DNA of 64,000 nt, taken from contig JAMFTG010000049.1 of NCBI GenBank assembly GCA_023974075.1, positions 392,501-456,500 on the forward strand, written 5' to 3'. The translations under genes were made by a program, and so were the position numbers. The notes beneath the pieces were generated by a model. It saw nothing but the letters and a program-made list of their open reading frames with translations, was not told where the DNA came from and made no database searches. The stretch comes from Chaenocephalus aceratus (lineage: Eukaryota; Chordata; Actinopteri; Perciformes; Channichthyidae). Shown piece after piece: positions 47,351 to 59,505 of the stretch (position 1 is its first letter; every line of letters starts with the position of its first letter).

Positions 47351-48050
47351 AAGACCTCCCTCTCTCCCCTCCCTCTCTCCCCCCTCCCTCTCTCTCCCCC
47401 TCCCTCTCTCTCCCCCTCCTCTCCTCCTCCCTCTCTCTCCTCTCCCTCCTCTCTCCTCTCCCCCTCTCCCTCTCTCTTCTCCCCCCCCTCCTCTCTCCCT
47501 CTCTCTCTCTCTCCTCGTCCCTTCTCTCTCTCCTCGCCTCTCGCTCCTCTCCCCCTCCCCCTCTCTCTCTCCCCCCTCCCCTCTCTCTCTCTCTCTCTCC
47601 TCCTCCTCTCTCTCTCTCCTCCTCTCCCCTCCCCCTCCCCCTCTCCCCCCCCCCTCTCCCCTCCCTCTCTCCTCTCTCTCCCCCCTCCTCCCCTCCCCCT
47701 CCCTCTCCCTCTCTCCCTCTCTCTCCCCCTCTCCCTCTCTCTCCCCCTCCCTCCCTCTCTCTCTCTCTCCCCCCCCTCCCTCTCTCCCCCTCCCCCTCTC
47801 CCTCTCCCTCCCTCCCCCCCTCTCTCTCCCTCCCTCTCTCTCCCCCTCCCTCTCTCCCCCTCTCCCTCCCTCTCCCCCTCCCTCCCCTCCCCCTCCCTCC
47901 CTCTCCCCCTCCCCTCCCTCTCCCCCCTCCCTCTCCTCCCTCTCCCCTCTCCCTCCCTCTCCCCCCCTCCCCCTCTCCTCTCTCCCCCTCCCCCTCCCCT
48001 CTCCTCCCCCTCCCTCTCCCCCCTCCCCCTCTCCCTCCCCCCCTCTTCTT
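47351..48050. repeat. 700-bp polypyrimidine tract
   Basis: This is C and T almost throughout. From 47544 to 48050 (507 bp) I see no purine at all on the plus strand. It is made of (CT)n and C-run mixtures such as CCCTCTCTCC. Frames across it stay open on both strands only because of composition. Confidence 0.95.
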
Positions 48051-48358
48051 AACTATGAGATTTCCCCAGCTGAACAGATTATACTTTTTAACAATGTGAC
48101 AATGATGATACCGGAATGGCTTTGTGTCTCGTGTTCTGAGTGCTTGTTTATACAGTGATTGCTGATCAAACATGCAGGGTTTTATGTGATTTTATTGCCG
48201 GGGAGTTGCGAAATATGCGGAAAAAATAATATTGGGCTGTCTTATTTATTTATCTCTCTCACACACAACCTGCCACTAACGTTACAACCCCTTTACTATT
48301 CAATTAAACACATTCAATGTGTATTTATTGTAAAAGCAATTGGGCTATTTTAATCACA

Positions 48359-48364
<6 letters not shown>
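48051..48364. other. No recognisable gene
   Basis: AT-rich DNA between the CT array and a CA array. AACATGCAGGGTTTTATGTG and GAAATATGCGGAAAAAATAA are probably the distal part of the hAT-derived repeat whose other end is near 49046. Confidence 0.4.

Positions 48365-48452
<88 letters not shown>
48365..48452. repeat. (CA)n microsatellite
   Basis: Eighty-eight bases of CA with one CCA interruption near 48399. Confidence 0.95.
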
Positions 48453-48454
<2 letters not shown>

Positions 48455-48519
48455 TCTCCGCCTTATTCTGTTTTCATTTACTCGTTCGTTATCTGACCAG
48501 CTTCCATCTTGTAGGCTTC

Positions 48520-48837
48520 TCACCTCGTTTCTTGTAGCCCTCGAAAGGGTGTTGGAGGCGATGCCTCGGGGAACGTGAGTTGTTTGGCTTTCTTGTCCGC
48601 AGCAGCAGAAAGCATTTTCGAATGTTTGAATGAATCAAAGTGGGTCGTCACCGTCGATCTTCTCTTATGCTCCAACACAGTTGCACACGGGGTGCAGAAT
48701 AGTTTCCCCCCACTTTCGTGCGAGACATCGGGGAACTGCTTTGCCCGGTCTTTAGCAGAAATGTTCGTCGGTAAATGAGATGGATTAGATGTTTTCATCT
48801 TGGTGTTTTCTCTCTCGTGTGAGCTCCACACGTTCAC
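48520..48837 (-). pseudogene. CGGBP1-like (hAT-derived) zinc-finger fragment
   Basis: The minus-strand frame contains NISAKDRAKQFPDVSHESGG, then KLFCTPCATVLEHKRRSTVT and THFDSFKHSKML. This is the BED-like C2H2 finger and flank seen in CGGBP1 and in the fish hAT elements from which it derives. Human CGGBP1 binds CGG repeats; whether this copy binds DNA is unknown. The C-terminal half expected in the family (the hydrophobic domain after the finger) is missing, and the frame ends in unrelated residues after QLTFPEAS. The natural start is probably the MKTSNP methionine at 48798. The hAT terminus lies just upstream near 49046. Confidence 0.65.
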
Positions 48838-48869
48838 TCTACGGTGTTGTTTACCTTCTGTGATGCGCG

Positions 48870-49046
48870 AGCTGATGACGTCGCGTCAACATCATCCTCA
48901 CTTCACGTCAAGAGGAGTTAACTTTTTTTTTTCTCAACTTTGTGTGGAAAAATGCGGGGATTATGCGGCGATCGCGGCCTTTTAAAAATCTGCGCCATTT
49001 TGCTGTAAATTCTGCGATCGCAGAATCGAGTTTTTCTGGAGGGTCT
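48870..49046 (-). mobile_element. hAT 5' terminus upstream of the CGGBP1-like fragment
   Basis: On the minus strand AGACCCTCCAGAAAAACTCG begins the element, followed by ATTCTGCGATCGCAGAATTT, which contains a perfect 16-bp palindrome. This is a common fish hAT start. The transposase-like frame at 48520-48837 lies on the same strand downstream. Confidence 0.55.
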
Positions 49047-50292
49047 AATTAGAGCAGCTGATCAGACAGTAGCTGATGTGGGAGAGGACCATGGAGTGAA
49101 GGTATAGCTTAGCTGCTGCAGATGATAGCAAGTTTCTAATGTATCTGTAATTTCACAGATTGAACTTTACTTTATTGCAGACCTTTTTGATATGGGTTTT
49201 AAATTGAGGTTTGTGTCAATATGTACTCCTCAGTACTTGTACTCCGAGACAACCTGAAGTCTCCTTCCAGAAAAGAAAACATCTTGCTCTGTTATAATGC
49301 TGTGGCCCTTGGAGAAGAACATACACACTGTCTTTGAGACATTTGGTTGCAAACAGTTATTGTTAAGCCAGGATGTAATATTCCCAACACATCAGGGACC
49401 TTGGTAGCAGCCTCTTCTGCGGTTCTGCCATGAGTAAAAACAACTGTATCATCAGCATACATTAATACATCACATTCTCCACACACAGAAGGCGGATCAT
49501 TTATGTACATACTAAACAGGATTGGGCCCAATACAGAGCCCTGTGGTACTCCAGTTGACAAACACTAGACTTATGGTTCTCAATTTGAACACAAGGAGCT
49601 GTTGTTGAGATGATTGATGATTTGTTTGGCAATCAATTTCTCAAATACCTTGGATGCTATGGGTAAGATACTGATGGGCCTATAGTTGGATGTCATGAGA
49701 GGGTCCCCACCATAGCTATCAAGAACACAAAAATTCTTTAGCCCCTCTGTCCTGGGGGTTGTCAACATGGATGTTAAAATCACCAACAATGACTAGACGG
49801 TCAAAGTCAAAACACACTATAGACAGCAGTTCAGTAAAGTCATCAAAAGAAGCTAAAAGAAGCTGAGAGCACAGCTGAACTCCCGCAGCCCTGGGGGCCC
49901 TACATTGGTTGTGATGGCAGGGTTTGGTCGAGTTGCTCTCTACTGGTGAGGAAAGCGGCATACCAGTAAATCAGGTATGGATTTACTTCCATTTTGGCCA
50001 TTTTTGACACCAAGATGTCTGCTTGGAGCTGCGTACCTGGACTCACATTCAGGTTCAGGTCCGGACTCAAGTCCAGAGGTTCAGGTTCAGGTCCAGACTT
50101 ATAAGTCCGGACCTGAACCCATGGCTTGTGTCAAGTTGTGTGAGTAACTAAAGTGAACTTATTGTGAGCTAATTATCAATTGAAAATTAACTCATAAAAT
50201 TCAAACTCGTCAGGTTTATTGCGCTCCCTTCCAACTTGTGTCTACATTTCTCTACAAAGTACAAATGTAAAAAAAACACTTTTTGCCACTTA

Positions 50293-50607
50293 CGGCCCGT
50301 CCACACAGGCGGCGTTGACGCTTCACCATTCATTTTGAATGGGGTGACGTCACTTTTAGCCGAAATGCATCGTGGGAAGCGACGTGGAGCGTAGCTGGCG
50401 TGGCTCGCTGCAAAAGTTGAGCAATGTTAAACTTTTGACGCCTCGGCAGAAGCGTCAGCCAATCGAATCATATGCCAGTACAAGCTCTAGCCAATCAAAC
50501 CGCGCTTGTGTGTGTCAGGGGCGGGAGATTCATGTGATTGGTTGTTGGTCGAGTTTCAAACATGCCCGCCGGCAAGCGTCAGCGCACGCCGCTGTGTGGA
50601 CGGGCCG
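50293..50607. mobile_element. PIF/Harbinger-type MITE
   Basis: This 315-bp element has inverted ends CGGCCCGTCCACACAGGCGG and CCGCTGTGTGGACGGGCCG and is flanked by TTA at 50290-50292 and 50608-50610. A three-base TWA target and short GC-rich ends fit PIF/Harbinger. It has no coding capacity and contains CCAAT-like CCAATCGAATC/CCAATCAAACC motifs. Confidence 0.75.
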
Positions 50608-50921
50608 TTAGTCTACAAATTACTTATGACAGCAACTACAGTGAACTACTACAAAGTTCAAACATTTATTTCATTTACCAAACTAAAGTAACCGAACAGT
50701 CCCTGAGCTGACTGAGCCTAAATCCCTAAAGCGTTGCTGAAAGGTAGAGTGTAGAGTAGACCATACGCATTACACTGTTACACACCTACTATGTACAGTA
50801 TACACTGTAGTGACTGTCCAGTCAGAGTGTACTGTACTGTCTGTACACCATGTCTTTTCTACAACTATACATGTGTACATTATACAGTACATACTACATA
50901 CATAGTGTTGTACATACATAC

Positions 50922-51200
50922 TGTTAGAAATTAAAATCAATGTTGATGTGGTGTAATATTGAATTAAATACACTATTTAATTTAAATCAGTTTTATTCTG
51001 AAAAAAACGGAAGTTCACACTATTAACTTAATACTTTTATTCTGAAAATTCTTCACTTCCGGTTAGCATTAGCATGTGGCGAAATGCTACGTTTTCAAAC
51101 CGTGAATCGAAGGTGAAATGACATGTGATGTTGTACACCGAGCATACTGGGATTAGCACTCATTTATTGACGCTGAATAACGTTCATCAGGGAATGTTTA
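50922..51200 (+). repeat. LTR-related segment
   Basis: TGTTAGAAATTAAAATCAAT at 50922 is identical to the start of the LTR at 11952, and CCGGTTAGCATTAGCATG near 51059 matches the LTR's CCGGTTAGCATGAGG. Between them the sequence is diverged. It lies inside the DNA transposon at 50026-51344. Whether it is a solo LTR fragment or shared older sequence is open. Confidence 0.5.
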
Positions 51201-51860
51201 AATAAACACAGACACCAGAATATATGTAAGTGCTAGTTTTTTTGCGAGTCCAAGTACCGGTTCCCGACGTTCCGGTTTTAACCGGACTTGAACTGAAACT
51301 TTTTACAAGTCCAGTACCGGTTCGGCGTACCGGTACGCAGCACTATGTCTGCTTGTATTGTGTTGCTGCTGAGAAGTCTAGGAAGAGGGCTCTTGCATAG
51401 GTGTGGCGTTTATCTAAATGTTTAGTGATGATGTGAACCAGAGCAGCAGCAGTACCACCCCCTTGCTTATAGGCACATTGGTATGGATCAAGTATGTCTT
51501 GTCCGTCACAATAGGTTTAGCTGAAGAGGTCATTCCTGTCACGGTTCTCATGGTGTCCCACACTTTTTTGGGGTCTTTGGCTTTAAAAGCATTTCCCAAA
51601 AGCTCTCTGTGTGTTTTGATTCCCTCAATTTGACTTTCAGTTCTTTCTCTGTCTGTTCAAGTGCTCCGTAGTCTTTGTTTTATGTCCTTAGTCACATATG
51701 ATTTATTACTTTCTTTTCTGGTTCCCTTGAGTTTGGTCTTATCCACTGGTATCATATTCACAACATTATGATCAGAGGTCAGTATTGGTGTCTGTATTTA
51801 GACACATAGGCTCCTTTATCATTAACAAAGCATTTGTCCAGGATATTGTCTTTCCTGCTG

Positions 51861-52259
51861 TGATCCCTAGCACACTGCTGGAACCCAGGCAACACCGTCT
51901 CCAGGCGACATTGCTTCATGTTCAGGCGGACTGGGGGGAAAAAGTGGCCCGGGGATTAATGGCAGACAGGCGTTAAAATCCAAATGATACCCAACCCTTT
52001 GTGTGATGCAGTGAAATCTTACCGCTCACTTACGTTAGCGGTGTCATAAAAACCGTGGGGAAATGTAAAATACGATGGCGAAGAAGAAGATTCCAGTGGC
52101 CCAGATTTTTGTCCATTCTGGACGAGTGAAAAACGTATTCGGACAAGTACATTGCCAAACTCACTTGTCCATGCACAAGTCCTCTCTAAAAACGTGTTCT
52201 CACACTGCAGACATAAATAAAGCAGCGACTGTATTCGCCATGACACGGACAGTCTGTGG
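51861..52259. other. Unassigned DNA
   Basis: No family is recognised. A short frame from 52075 reads MAKKKIPVAQIFVHSGRVKN on the plus strand without motif support. This stretch lies between the LINE and the MITE that truncates the reversed L2. Confidence 0.35.
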
Positions 52260-52975
52260 TTTGTACTTGTTTAACTTCCGCCATATTTGACAACTCCATA
52301 CGGAAACTCTAATAGGACATTTGACGTCTAGACGGCTGCCCGATTTGCATCGTGCATGCGCGAGTCATGAACTCTCAAATATCTTTATTAAAATATTTTG
52401 TTATTTGAAATAAAATGAAGGACATTCACAGTTAATGTAATTAGATATAAATTATGAATGCCATACATATTGCATACATTCAGTCAATATTTCTTCAGCA
52501 TGTGTGATGGCTGTCCAACAGAAGTTACATCCATTTCTCACTTATTCTGACAATGCACTTAACCCAATAAAATGACCCAACAAAAGGAGTTGCTCAATAA
52601 TAGTGAAGTCACGTTGTAATAACAATAACTCGTCTCTCTCGTTCAGATTAATATTGTTGGGTTTTTTGAGTGTTCTTTTTTCTTTGCCCAAACGCCACTG
52701 TGTCAAATGTCCCATTAGAGTTGCCGTATGGAGTTGTCAAATATGGCGGACCATCTCGCACATGCGCACTGCAGATGGGGCAGGGCTGCAGATCGGGTAG
52801 TGACACACATTGAAGATGACGTCGCGGCTCCGCCTACACTGCGTTACTATAGTTACTGCCCCAGTTCCTAAACTGTATTGGAAACGCAGCCTAAAGTGAG
52901 CCTGGCCTACCAAGGCCTAACTATACCGTGCTAAGCCGTGCGAGGCCCTGCAGTGGAAATGCGCCATAAGTGGAT
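52260..52975 (-). mobile_element. MITE truncating the reversed L2
   Basis: The end GCAGTGGAAATGCGCCA at 52975 mirrors the start at 4525. TATGGAGTTGTCAAATATGG near 52728 and CCATATTTGACAACTCCATA near 52272 are reverse copies of each other about 450 bp apart, giving a longer hairpin-like element than the copy at 4525. No open frame. Confidence 0.55.
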
Positions 52976-53770
52976 GTCATTGAAGACCTTTCCAAGAGCA
53001 GTCTCAGTGCTGTGGTTTGGGACGAAAGCCTGACTGGAACACATCCAAACAGTTATTTACATGCAAGAAATTACTCAACTGTTTAAAAACTACTTGTTCA
53101 ATGACCTTACCTAGAAATGGGAGGTTTGATATGGGCCTGTAATTGGTCATTACTGAAGCATCTAGATTATTCTTTTTTAAGAGCGGTTTAATGACTGCAG
53201 TTTTCAGGGCCTGTGGAAAAACACCTGAGTGAAGAGACTTGTTTACTATGTGAAGTAGATCTGAGGCCATGCAAGGAAAAGCATCTTTGAAAAACCCTGT
53301 TGGAATAATATCAAGGCAGCAGGAGGAGGACTTCAGAAGTTGAATAATGTCCTCCAGGTTTCTATCATTAATCTGATGGAACTGTGTCATGGTGTCTGAA
53401 TTGATGTTAGGTGGACACGGAGACAACACATCTGCTGTTCCTGATGCAGAGGCACTGACTGCTGGTCTGGTGTTCTGAGTGGGGGGATACTGACACTGGG
53501 GGGTTAGTTAGTCTGTCCACGGTAGCATTGTTTTTGTTTTTGGCAATGATGTCGGAGAAGAAAGACTGTCGTCCAATTTACAATTCCAAATGATAAAAGC
53601 CAAGTCTCTCTTTATAGATTTCAAAGTGAACCTGGAGATTTGTTTTTCTCCACCTGCGTTCAGGTTTTCGACACTCTCTTTTTTCTGCTCTCACGGTCAT
53701 GGCCTTTCTCCATGGAGATATTTTCTTCCCAGTCTCACTTCCTTTACCTTAGTTGGAGCAATGGCATCTT
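52976..53770 (-). pseudogene. L2 LINE ORF2 fragment, uninterrupted reversed copy
   Basis: On the minus strand this covers the same region as 477-1181 plus 4114-4524 but lacks the nested LINE. It reads NLEDIIQLLKSSSCCLDIIP, SLHSGVFPQALKTAVIKPLL, NYRPISNLPFLGKVIEQVVF and SGFRPKPQHC-type residues. Upstream lie KSLFIDFKVNLEI on the other strand and the NKNNATVDRL region. Stops and shifts break it. It documents the pre-insertion state of the L2 and includes the same terminal MITE. Confidence 0.8.
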
Positions 53771-54319
53771 AAAGAACATTTAAATGATCTACTAGCCCAT
53801 TTACTGAGATGTTAGCAGAGATTTCATGAAGTAAAGGAGGGTTTCTTCTATGAAGCAGCAGATACTGTGAGAGTCAGACATGAATACATAGGTCAAGGCA
53901 GACTGGTTCACAGACTCTCCTGTTTTGCCGATCCGGTTCTTGAACAAATAACTCTACACCCCTGGCCGAAATGTCCCTAAAATAAAGTGCGAGTTTGAAA
54001 TATATCTCAAATAATGTATGTATTTCCCCACATAAACATAACAGTCTGCAATGAAACGGCCGTCTCCTGGGCGCTCCACTTCCTACTTTCTCTCTCTTTT
54101 TTTCTTTCATTGCCCTCTAGGTGCTTCGTACAATACAAATGCAAATATTCTATTTTAAAAAGTAAAGTCCTTTCGAGTCGTCTGTCTCAAGCCTAAGTCT
54201 CAGGTCATGAATACCAGGTCAAAGTCCAGTCGAGTCTTTTATCAATGTTAGTCAAGCAAGTCTCAAGTCAAAAAATAGGCAAGTCAAGTCATGTGACTCG
54301 AGTCCCCCACCTCTGGTAT
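53771..54319. other. Intron-like DNA with AAGTC repeats
   Basis: No gene is recognised. 54170-54310 has repeated CAAGTC/GAGTC motifs such as GTCAAGCAAGTCTCAAGTCA, related to 36970-37020 in the left arm. It lies upstream of the right-arm zinc-finger exon. Confidence 0.4.
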
Positions 54320-54491
54320 ATACTTTGGTTAGAATATTGCTGTATTACTGTATCAAATGTAATAAAGACAAACAATTGATAAGTAGTATTTTGTTAATTC
54401 AAGGTTTATATTAAGTGAGTTTTTTTGTGTTAACTTGTGTATTTATGCTTTTTAGATTGACTTTCTCTCTTTCTCTGTCCGTCTGTTCTAG

Positions 54492-55524
<1,033 letters not shown>

Positions 55525-56346
55525 TGGGTTTCAGAGTGTAGGAGCCGCAATTAAGCATATTTTGTTTTTTTCACAGTTTACAATAAACAATTCCCATCTA
55601 TTGGCCCTGTGTTCTGTAATCCTTTTTTCCATTACAGATCCCATCCCAACAGCGCCATGTCTGTTGACATAACGTCAGAATTGACAGACATAATGTTCAC
55701 TGTTCCTTTTAAAGTGGACCTATCATGCTATATTTGAATAATATATTGTAGGATCATACCTATATAAGGCATATTTATACTTTTTATTGTTCAAAATACC
55801 AAACAGATTATGCATTTTAGCCATTCCTCATTTCGCTCAATTTAACACCGTCTTTGCATGGGCTGATTCGGTGAGAACAGCGCCATCTGGTGACGTAACG
55901 TCAGAATTGACAGGCATATGTTCACTGTTCCTTTGAGTTTCGTTTTCTGTCCGTCTGTCGACAGCGCGCTGTTTCATTGCTTTACATACCAAGGTTTAAG
56001 TACACTGTGTCAATAGTTGTAGTTTGAGCATCGTCTGGGCTGGCCGTCTGGTAGAATCGGTATGCTCTTCCTCCTGTGTCCACTTCCTCTCCTGTCACCT
56101 ATGACCCCTTTTATACACCCCACCACCAAGTGTTCAAAATAACATTCAGGGTGTCCACGGGGTCTTAAAAAGTATTAAAAGTTGATAAATCAATTTAGCG
56201 AAAATTAAGGCTATCAAAAAAATTAAACGGGATTTTCCAAGGTATTAAGAAGGTCCACAGCAACGACAACATGAAACACCCTTTAATTTACTGCAACGAC
56301 ATGTCGGGGAAACCCCCTCAAGGTATCAGGCTGAGAGGCTCTGATA
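55525..56346. other. Downstream region of the zinc-finger exon, right arm
   Basis: Probable 3' untranslated region with CAATAAACAATTCC near 55580 (AATAAA). A 190-bp insert at about 55712-55905 starts AAAGTGGACCTATCATGCTA, a common fish MITE sequence. It is bounded by two copies of a TTCACTGTTCCTTT-containing flank and is missing from the left arm. Confidence 0.5.
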
Positions 56347-57195
56347 TCTCATTCACACCAACGGTGTTTCAGGGCCGGTTCGGAGCTGGAGCTTGAAAAG
56401 CACCGGTTTTTCCTGTTCACACCGCAGCGGAGCAGCCTCTTAGCTCCGGAATCCGGTTCGTTTCAAGCACCAAAAAATTGTCCGGCCAGAGCAAAAGCAC
56501 CGCATACGTCACGCTTAGGTCGAGGCGGGGGCAGAGGCAGATCAACTCCTGAACAACAACACTAAGCCCGCGTTTTATCCAGTTTGTACACAACGATGGA
56601 GAAACTTAACAAGAGTTTCAGAGTTTCTGCCATAGACTGTATATATATATAAAGGTTTCTGCTCATGGTGAAGCAACGTGTCTGCGTGTTAAGGTGGAAC
56701 CTGAGCATTCACGTTGATCACCTCTCATTATACATATATTAAACCTTACTTCACGTGTTCATTTGAGAACAGCTGTTACATACCTGGGTGAAGGTTACAG
56801 TTCATTTAAATGAAAGATACAACGTTACTCCACACTCATGGTTCAGTCCACCTTAGGAAATAAGACCGACCTCGGAAGCAGTTGTGTTTCAAAAAAACCT
56901 TTATTGACACGAGTACACTTTTTTATAAGAATATAACTAAACCACAGAAAAGACTCCGGAAAAGCTGCAGATCGAGCCATAAGAAATGAATGCAACTGAT
57001 TTCATCCGCGCGGTTTGGCTTTATGAAGCAGGCACGCAAACGGTTACGCCATGACGCAAACGATGAGGCAACGACGCATTAGCAGTCGGACTCTGGGCGG
57101 TGTGAAAAGAGCCAGAGCTAAACCGACGAACTGGTTCTGAACCTGAAAAGCTCTAGCACGGAGCTTGAACCGGAGTTGCGTTGGTGTGAATGAGG
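56347..57195. mobile_element. MITE with TTCACACCAACG ends, right arm
   Basis: The ends TCTCATTCACACCAACG and CGTTGGTGTGAATGAGG bound 849 bp, again with TA outside both ends. It is the mirror partner of 34382-35220 and differs by small indels. Confidence 0.7.
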
Positions 57196-57949
57196 TAAAG
57201 GTGGCCCCATGCATAGCGTGCCATAAAATGCTGCTTCTTATTTGAAGTTTCGTTGCCTTGCTCCGCTCGGTGGGGGGGGTATACCTGAGAGATATACAGC
57301 AGGAGAACACGCCGTCCACCGCGGAGAATAAACAGAAGGGCAACCATGCTCCGGGGTCTTCTTCGCTGCTTTTGGTGTATTTTGTGGCGGCAGCAGCGCC
57401 ACTTACAGGCCTGGCATATGTACTACAGCGTTTCCAGCATTTCCAGCGGCCGAGTGTGAACGGACGCGTTAATGAATCGAATGCGTGTGAACGGAAGACT
57501 TTTTTGCGTTTTACTGTATGCGTCCTCGTGGGGCCGGGGTCTAAGCCAAACTATATCCGGTCACAGAGATCTGCTATTTTAAAGTAAGGTCAACACATAT
57601 CGACCCTAAATATAGTCTATATTAAGAACGAGAAAAGTCTTAACATATATATCGTTTTTTGTAGACAAATGTGTGAGGGTGATGACGTCAGAGCATCGTC
57701 CTATGTGCCGGGCTTAGCCCCGGACAGCCCCAGCCCAATTGAACCCCTGGGTATTTGTGAGGGAGCTCCTATATGGCATTACCCCGCTGAAGCTCACCAA
57801 AGTTTAATATATTTCATAGTTCAAAGTTTTGTCAATTGTTTTGTTTATTGGTCAAATACTGGTTTCTGAGGAGTTCTACTGGAATGAAAGAGCACAGAAG
57901 CAGCAAAGCAGCATGCTGCATTAACCCTGACCTTCACAGAGAGGGTGAA
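57196..57949. other. Right-arm-specific DNA
   Basis: After 57240 the sequence no longer matches the left arm. It contains a GTGTGAACGGACGCGTTAAT block and a small frame from 57258 that I cannot assign. It is probably a remnant of a DNA element. Confidence 0.35.
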
Positions 57950-58495
57950 GTTCATGTGGAGAGGAGGCTAGTCTGTCTGCACTCTGTTTAGCTAATCAAT
58001 ATAGTACATGTGAGGTAAATGTGTCGCCAATGTAACCGGTTAGAACTGGAAGTTGCGATGAGGTCTTAAAATGTATGGAAAGGGTCTTCAAAGGTATTAA
58101 ATCTGACTTCAGGATTCCTGCATAGACCCTAATATTGCACTATTCATATAAATAAGGTAAACTGAGACGCCAACAACACCCATAAAATGGCTCCTTCAAA
58201 GAGTGTGGGAAAACCTTTTCTTAAAGTCCATGAGCGAGTTTCACTGTTCATTACTGCTTCATGTATCTGGAACATATTTACGATGTTTTCAGTTTGATTC
58301 TATTCTCTTGTTGAAATGATCAGACTACCACAAATAAAATGGCCTTAGAAACAGACCAGAGAGGATGTGTAGGATCTATAGTATGATCTGAGGTCTCGCC
58401 AGGATAACGTGTGTGCAGCTTCCATGTAAAGTTAGCGTGGGTGAAAACAGTTTTTCTGGTCTCGAAGTTTTCACAATAAAACCGGATATATTCCA
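57950..58495. repeat. Palindrome block, right arm
   Basis: Reverse match to 27500-28320, including CATAGACCCTAATATTGCAC and GGAAGTTGCGATGAGGTCTT. No gene is seen. Confidence 0.65.
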
Positions 58496-58883
58496 TCCAT
58501 CCATCTTCTCCCGCTTATCCGTGGTCGGGTCGCGGGGGTATCAGTTCCAGCAGAGAGCCCCAAACTTTCTTTTCCCCTCATCAACCAGCTCTGACTAAAT
58601 AATAATAATTCCTTACATTTATTATAGCGCTTTTTCAATGACTCAAAGCGCTTTACATATACACACATTACACATATATCATACATGCAATGGTCAGAAA
58701 CTGTGGACAATACCCACAGGATCAAGTTCAGGTGAAGTGTCTTGCCCAAGGACACACCGGCTTTACAGACGGGGGGTCCCAAGGCGCTCCCAGGCCAGCG
58801 AAGAGAATAATCCCTCCACCTGGTCCTAGGTCTACCCCTGGTCTCAGGCACGTCCCAGCTGGACGTGCCTGGAACACCTCCCT
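58496..58883 (-). mobile_element. LINE 3' end with SINE-like insertion, right arm
   Basis: Reverse of 18529-18919, with the (CATC)n end at 58496 and GGACGTGCCTGGAACACCTC at the other. The SINE-like insert is at 58596-58770. It has the same insertion point as the third copy, while the left arm lacks the insert. Confidence 0.65.
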
Positions 58884-59212
58884 GCTGTGTGTATCTAGTG
58901 TATTAATACACACTGTTCATACTGCTCACAGGCTGCTGTGTGTATCTAGTGTATTAATACACACTGTTCATACTGCTCTCAGGCTGCTGCGTGTATCTAG
59001 TGTATTAATACACACTGTTCATGCTGCTGTGTGTATCTAGTGTATCAATACACACTGTTCATACTGCTCTCAGGCTGCTGTGTGTATCTAGTGTATTAAG
59101 ACACACTGTTCATACTGCTCACAGGCTGCTGTGTGTATCTAGTGTATTAATACAGACTGTTCATACTGCTCTCAGGCTGCTGTGTGTATCTAGTGTATTA
59201 ACCTTTTAGGGG
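58884..59212 (-). repeat. 51-bp minisatellite, right arm
   Basis: About six units of TGCTGTGTGTATCTAGTGTA, completed by TTAATACACACTGTTCATAC and CTGCTC(A/T)CAGGC. The reverse-strand equivalent is at 18307-18528. One unit is shortened near 59020. Confidence 0.85.
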
Positions 59213-59225
59213 TGTAAGGAGGGAC

Positions 59226-59505
59226 TGTTAGAAATTTAAATCTGTTTTATGGCATAATGTACCTTAAACATACCGTCAGTTTAAATGCTATTTTATTCTG
59301 GGAAAAATGGAAGTTAAATAAACGTGGATTTGCTTAAAAAAATAGTTGTTCGGGTGTTTTGTTTGATTTTAAATAAACAAAGTCTTGGCTTTCAGAATAT
59401 GAAACTTGTTTCGTCAAATTCAGATGATAAATACAACTTAGAAGCTTGTAACGGCATAATTACAAGCGGAGAACGGAGTAACTTGAGGTCACAGCAGGCA
59501 TAACA
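59226..59505 (+). repeat. LTR-like segment
   Basis: TGTTAGAAATTTAAATCTGT followed by GCATAATGTACCTTAAACAT and a TCAGTTTAAATGCTATTTTA stretch matches the first 110 bp of the LTR at 11952 with gaps. Its reversed copy is at 18007-18281. Downstream LTR features are not recognisable, so it may be a diverged solo LTR. Confidence 0.5.

Larger units (their letters stand above)
50026..51344. mobile_element. Non-autonomous DNA transposon in RT motif A
   Basis: ATGTCTGCTTG is present on both sides (50015-50025 and 51345-51355). The ends GAGCTGCGTACC and GGTACGCAGCACT are imperfect inverted repeats. Internal GGTCCGGACTCAAGTCC and CCGGTTCCCGACG motifs form short palindromes. No transposase frame is present. 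Joining the flanks with one copy of the repeat restores the LINE reading AFNTIQADIL-like order, which supports insertion. The 11-bp duplication is longer than the hAT norm and may suggest another superfamily. Confidence 0.7.
49150..51860 (-). mobile_element. Jockey/CR1-group LINE split by a DNA transposon
   Basis: Minus-strand 5' part (51860-51356): GNAFKAKDPKKVWDTMRTVT and, in another frame, ARALFLDFSAA, which is RT motif A. 3' part (50014-49150): DILVSKMAKMEVNPYLIYW, then [40 protein letters not shown] (motif B), LMYADDTVVFTHG (motif C) and an EYKY(L)GVHIDTNLNL end. The order is odd because SNYRPISILP normally precedes motif A. A stretch near 49720-49905 (DDFTELLSIVCFDFDRLVIV, GDFNIHVDNPQ) is endonuclease of L2 type. 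The copy is therefore rearranged or chimeric as well as interrupted by 50026-51344. Confidence 0.7.

Noticed and set aside
47301..48173. Long Ser/Pro/Leu frames on plus and Arg/Glu/Gly frames on minus
   Set aside because: They arise from the CT/GA tract. The only real protein content is the LINE fragment that ends at about 47345.
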